From an uncultured Bdellovibrio sp. (lineage in GTDB: Bacteria > Bdellovibrionota > Bdellovibrionia > Bdellovibrionales > Bdellovibrionaceae), in assembly GCA_937871355.1 (NCBI GenBank), contig CALMPX010000398.1, positions 1-7,486 on the forward strand: 7,486 nt of DNA, read 5' to 3'. Position numbers and translations under genes: made by a program. Positions 5,973 to 7,486 of this stretch are shown here, one piece after another. The number at the start of each line of letters is the position of its first letter. Position 1 is the first letter of the stretch. The notes beneath the pieces were generated by a model. That model did not search any database and was not told where the DNA came from. It was given only the letters and a program-made list of their open reading frames with translations.

Positions 5973-7486
5973 ATGAAAAAACTGGTTATTATATTCGCAA
6001 TGCTAGGCTTGATGTTTAATGTGATCGGCTGCAAGGCGAAAAAAGCTCAGGATGAGACTGAAATTATTGAAAATGCCGATGTTGAAAAAATAGAAGCTGA
6101 AGACGCAAACTTTGCTGGAAACGAATCAACACTTGAAAGTGGTCCTGTTGATGAATCGCTTCAAGCCGCGCTCGGAGAAACTCCTCAAACAGATGCAACA
6201 GCCGCCGGATCTTTAAATGAAAGTTCAGCTGTCGCCGCGACAGATGTTGTTAATACAGACGCAAGCGCAAATACGGATATTGCAGCCACGCCACAATTAG
6301 ATGAAGCAGCAATTGGAACAGATGTCGCTGCGGGCACAGTTGAAGCCTCATCAGCAGGACTCACTGAAACACCTGTCATCGATGCGCCTCCTGTTGATAT
6401 TGCGCAAAATGAACCTCCGATTGATTCAAGTTTAACACCTGAAGCAACGATGGGTGGAGCAGTAACAGAAATGAATGCGGGAGGATTAACAGAGACTCCC
6501 ATCGTAGAAACACCAACAGAAGTTTCGTCATCAGTAGAAATTCCAGCAAGTGAACCTAAAGAAGCTTCCGTTAAACCCGTGGCATCTGGCAATGTATTGA
6601 AGAAAATTTCTGAAACTGTTCCCTATAAACACGGGGAAGGTTTTGTAAATACAGTTTATATCGCTCGTCCAAAAGAAAAGTTAGCCGACATCAGCCGCAC
6701 CATCTATGGTATGGATAAATCGCAAGAATTAAAATCGATCAATTCCTTCTTGAAAAACAAAGCGCCAAAAGGTGGAGATAAAATTTATTATATTTCGCCA
6801 AATCGCCCGACAGACTCGAGCCGCACGATTTCATTTTACGAAGATACAGGTATGATGGCTTCGACTTATGTGTCTGAAAAAGGCGAAAAATTAAGTAAAA
6901 TTTCTAAAAAGTTATTAGGTTATGATAATGCTTGGAAAGAAATCTGGACAACGAATGAATTAGCCTCAAAAACTAAACTTGCCGCTGGTGAATCGATTCG
7001 CTATTGGAAACCAGTTGATCAAGTTCAAACAGCACCGACTTTGGCGCATAATGATGGACCTGCGAAAATCATAGATTCAGTGAATCAATTACCAGAGCAA
7101 GTACCTCCAGCGCAAGAGATGGCGCCGCCACCTCCAGCTGACGTGAATCAGCAAGTGGCGCAACAAGAATTGCCACCTCCACCACCTCCTCCAGCTGACG
7201 TGAATCAGCAAGTGGCGCAGCAAGAATTGCCACCACCGTCACCAGAAGAGTTAACGCCACCGCCTACACCACAGGAATTAACTGCAGCAGCGCCGGTAGC
7301 GCCAAAACAAAATGCCGCACATAACATGGAAGAAGAACCTGCGGCTGAAGAAGGAGCTATGAACTCTGATACAATGATGATGATGGGTGTTGTTGTCGTA
7401 TTAGTAGCTATCTTAGCCTTAGTTCTTGTTCGTCGAAATAAAAAGAAAAAAGAAGCTGACTTAGCTTCGATTGAACAAAATCACGT
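5973..7486 (+). CDS. Predicted LysM-like lipoprotein with Pro-rich linker and C-terminal transmembrane helix (3' end outside window)
   Basis: An open frame of 504 codons with no stop before the right edge; I do not recognise a named gene. The start has GAGG five bases upstream. Residues 1-20 are a lipoprotein signal: MKK, a hydrophobic core, and lipobox VIGC with C20 as the lipidated cysteine; K21 at +2 would not block outer-membrane sorting by E. coli rules. Residues about 22-205 are acidic, Ala/Thr/Glu-rich and probably disordered, with degenerate repeats around GLTETP. Two LysM-like modules follow, at about 228-276 (YIARPKEKLADISRTIYG...) and 298-347 (TYVSEKGEKLSKISKKLLG...), predicted to bind peptidoglycan. 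Residues about 370-445 are Pro/Gln-rich with a 19-residue tandem repeat. After an acidic stretch comes a hydrophobic helix (468-486) and then RRNKKKK, the pattern of a stop-transfer with a cytoplasmic tail. The layout recalls FimV-type hub proteins (LysM, linker, single helix, cytoplasmic part), but the lipobox is unlike them and this is analogy only. Probably transcribed separately from the gat cluster. Confidence 0.88.
   Translation, partial: MKKLVIIFAMLGLMFNVIGCKAKKAQDETEIIENADVEKIEAEDANFAGNESTLESGPVDESLQAALGETPQTDATAAGSLNESSAVAATDVVNTDASANTDIAATPQLDEAAIGTDVAAGTVEASSAGLTETPVIDAPPVDIAQNEPPIDSSLTPEATMGGAVTEMNAGGLTETPIVETPTEVSSSVEIPASEPKEASVKPVASGNVLKKISETVPYKHGEGFVNTVYIARPKEKLADISRTIYGMDKSQELKSINSFLKNKAPKGGDKIYYISPNRPTDSSRTISFYEDTGMMASTYVSEKGEKLSKISKKLLGYDNAWKEIWTTNELASKTKLAAGESIRYWKPVDQVQTAPTLAHNDGPAKIIDSVNQLPEQVPPAQEMAPPPPADVNQQVAQQELPPPPPPPADVNQQVAQQELPPPSPEELTPPPTPQELTAAAPVAPKQNAAHNMEEEPAAEEGAMNSDTMMMMGVVVVLVAILALVLVRRNKKKKEADLASIEQNH
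6297..6524 (+). repeat. Degenerate protein-level repeat, about 41 residues, in the acidic region of the lipoprotein
   Basis: Residues about 109-142 and 150-184 align as two diverged units. Each begins (L/I)D, passes through an A/G-V-T-E stretch, and ends with GLTETP followed by V/I-rich acidic residues (GLTETPVID at 129-137, GLTETPIVE at 171-179). The period is near 41-42 residues. A weaker third copy may start around VDESL with GETPQTD (68-74). At the DNA level the copies have diverged strongly, so this is an old duplication. Confidence 0.5.
7131..7244 (+). repeat. 57-bp in-frame tandem duplication in the Pro/Gln-rich linker
   Basis: Two adjacent 57-base units (7131-7187 and 7188-7244) encode the 19-residue element PPADVNQQVAQQELPPP with small differences. 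The first 47 bases of each match except for one A/G difference at 7163 versus 7220, which is silent (both Gln). The remaining ten bases are diverged Pro codons. A degenerate earlier unit, VNQLPEQVPPAQ (370-381), suggests an ancestral third copy. The multiple of three keeps the frame, so copy number could change linker length. Confidence 0.85.

Noticed and set aside
6185..6592. 135-codon minus-strand open frame opposite the lipoprotein
   Set aside because: Its Ala/Ser/Val-rich product mirrors the low-complexity acidic region on the plus strand; it has no motif and no good start signal.
7069..7260. 63-codon minus-strand open frame with a repeated LADSRQLE segment
   Set aside because: The repeat is the antisense image of the 57-bp duplication in the Pro/Gln linker, not an independent gene.
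7351..7361. AAGGAG followed by ATG, as a possible internal start giving a short membrane peptide
   Set aside because: The gap to ATG 7359 is only two bases and to the next ATG (7374) it is 17, both outside useful spacing.

Overview
The window is AT-rich by eye and gene-dense, and appears chromosomal. It encodes core housekeeping functions plus one unusual envelope protein. The Gat amidotransferase operon, an NAD-dependent DNA ligase, a secreted DUF192 protein and a lipoprotein with LysM-like modules suggest a Gram-negative bacterium. The style (compact gatCAB operon, short Ppx/GppA, Ala/Pro-rich LysM lipoprotein) would fit the former deltaproteobacteria such as Bdellovibrionota. That placement is an inference from gene content, not a sequence match.

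Layout. Positions 1-1200 (minus strand) hold the first 400 codons of ligA; its 3' part lies beyond the left edge. A very short divergent spacer (1201-1256) separates it from a tightly packed plus-strand cluster: gatC (1257-1547), gatA (1549-3039), gatB (3029-4492), a short Ppx/GppA phosphatase (4489-5400) and an exported DUF192 protein (5363-5857). Junctions are +1, -11, -4 and -38 nt, so the five genes are almost certainly co-transcribed and probably translationally coupled. A 115-nt spacer with a candidate promoter follows. Then comes a large open frame (5973 to the right edge, 504 codons, no stop) for a predicted lipoprotein with two LysM-like modules, a proline-rich repeat stretch and a C-terminal transmembrane helix.

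How the genes fit together. GatCAB converts Glu-tRNA(Gln) and/or Asp-tRNA(Asn) to the correct amide forms, which implies the cell lacks GlnRS, AsnRS or both. The Ppx/GppA protein acts on polyphosphate or pppGpp, so its coupling to an aminoacyl-tRNA enzyme could link charging to stringent-type signalling; this is speculative. DUF192 and the LysM protein are envelope proteins, and the latter probably starts its own transcription unit.

The most interesting item is the LysM protein. It carries both an N-terminal lipid-anchor signal and a C-terminal inner-membrane helix, with predicted peptidoglycan-binding modules and a recently duplicated Pro-rich segment between them. This architecture could span or tether the envelope layers. 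No mobile element, CRISPR array, tRNA or rRNA was seen. Nothing here amounts to a clearly new multi-gene system.
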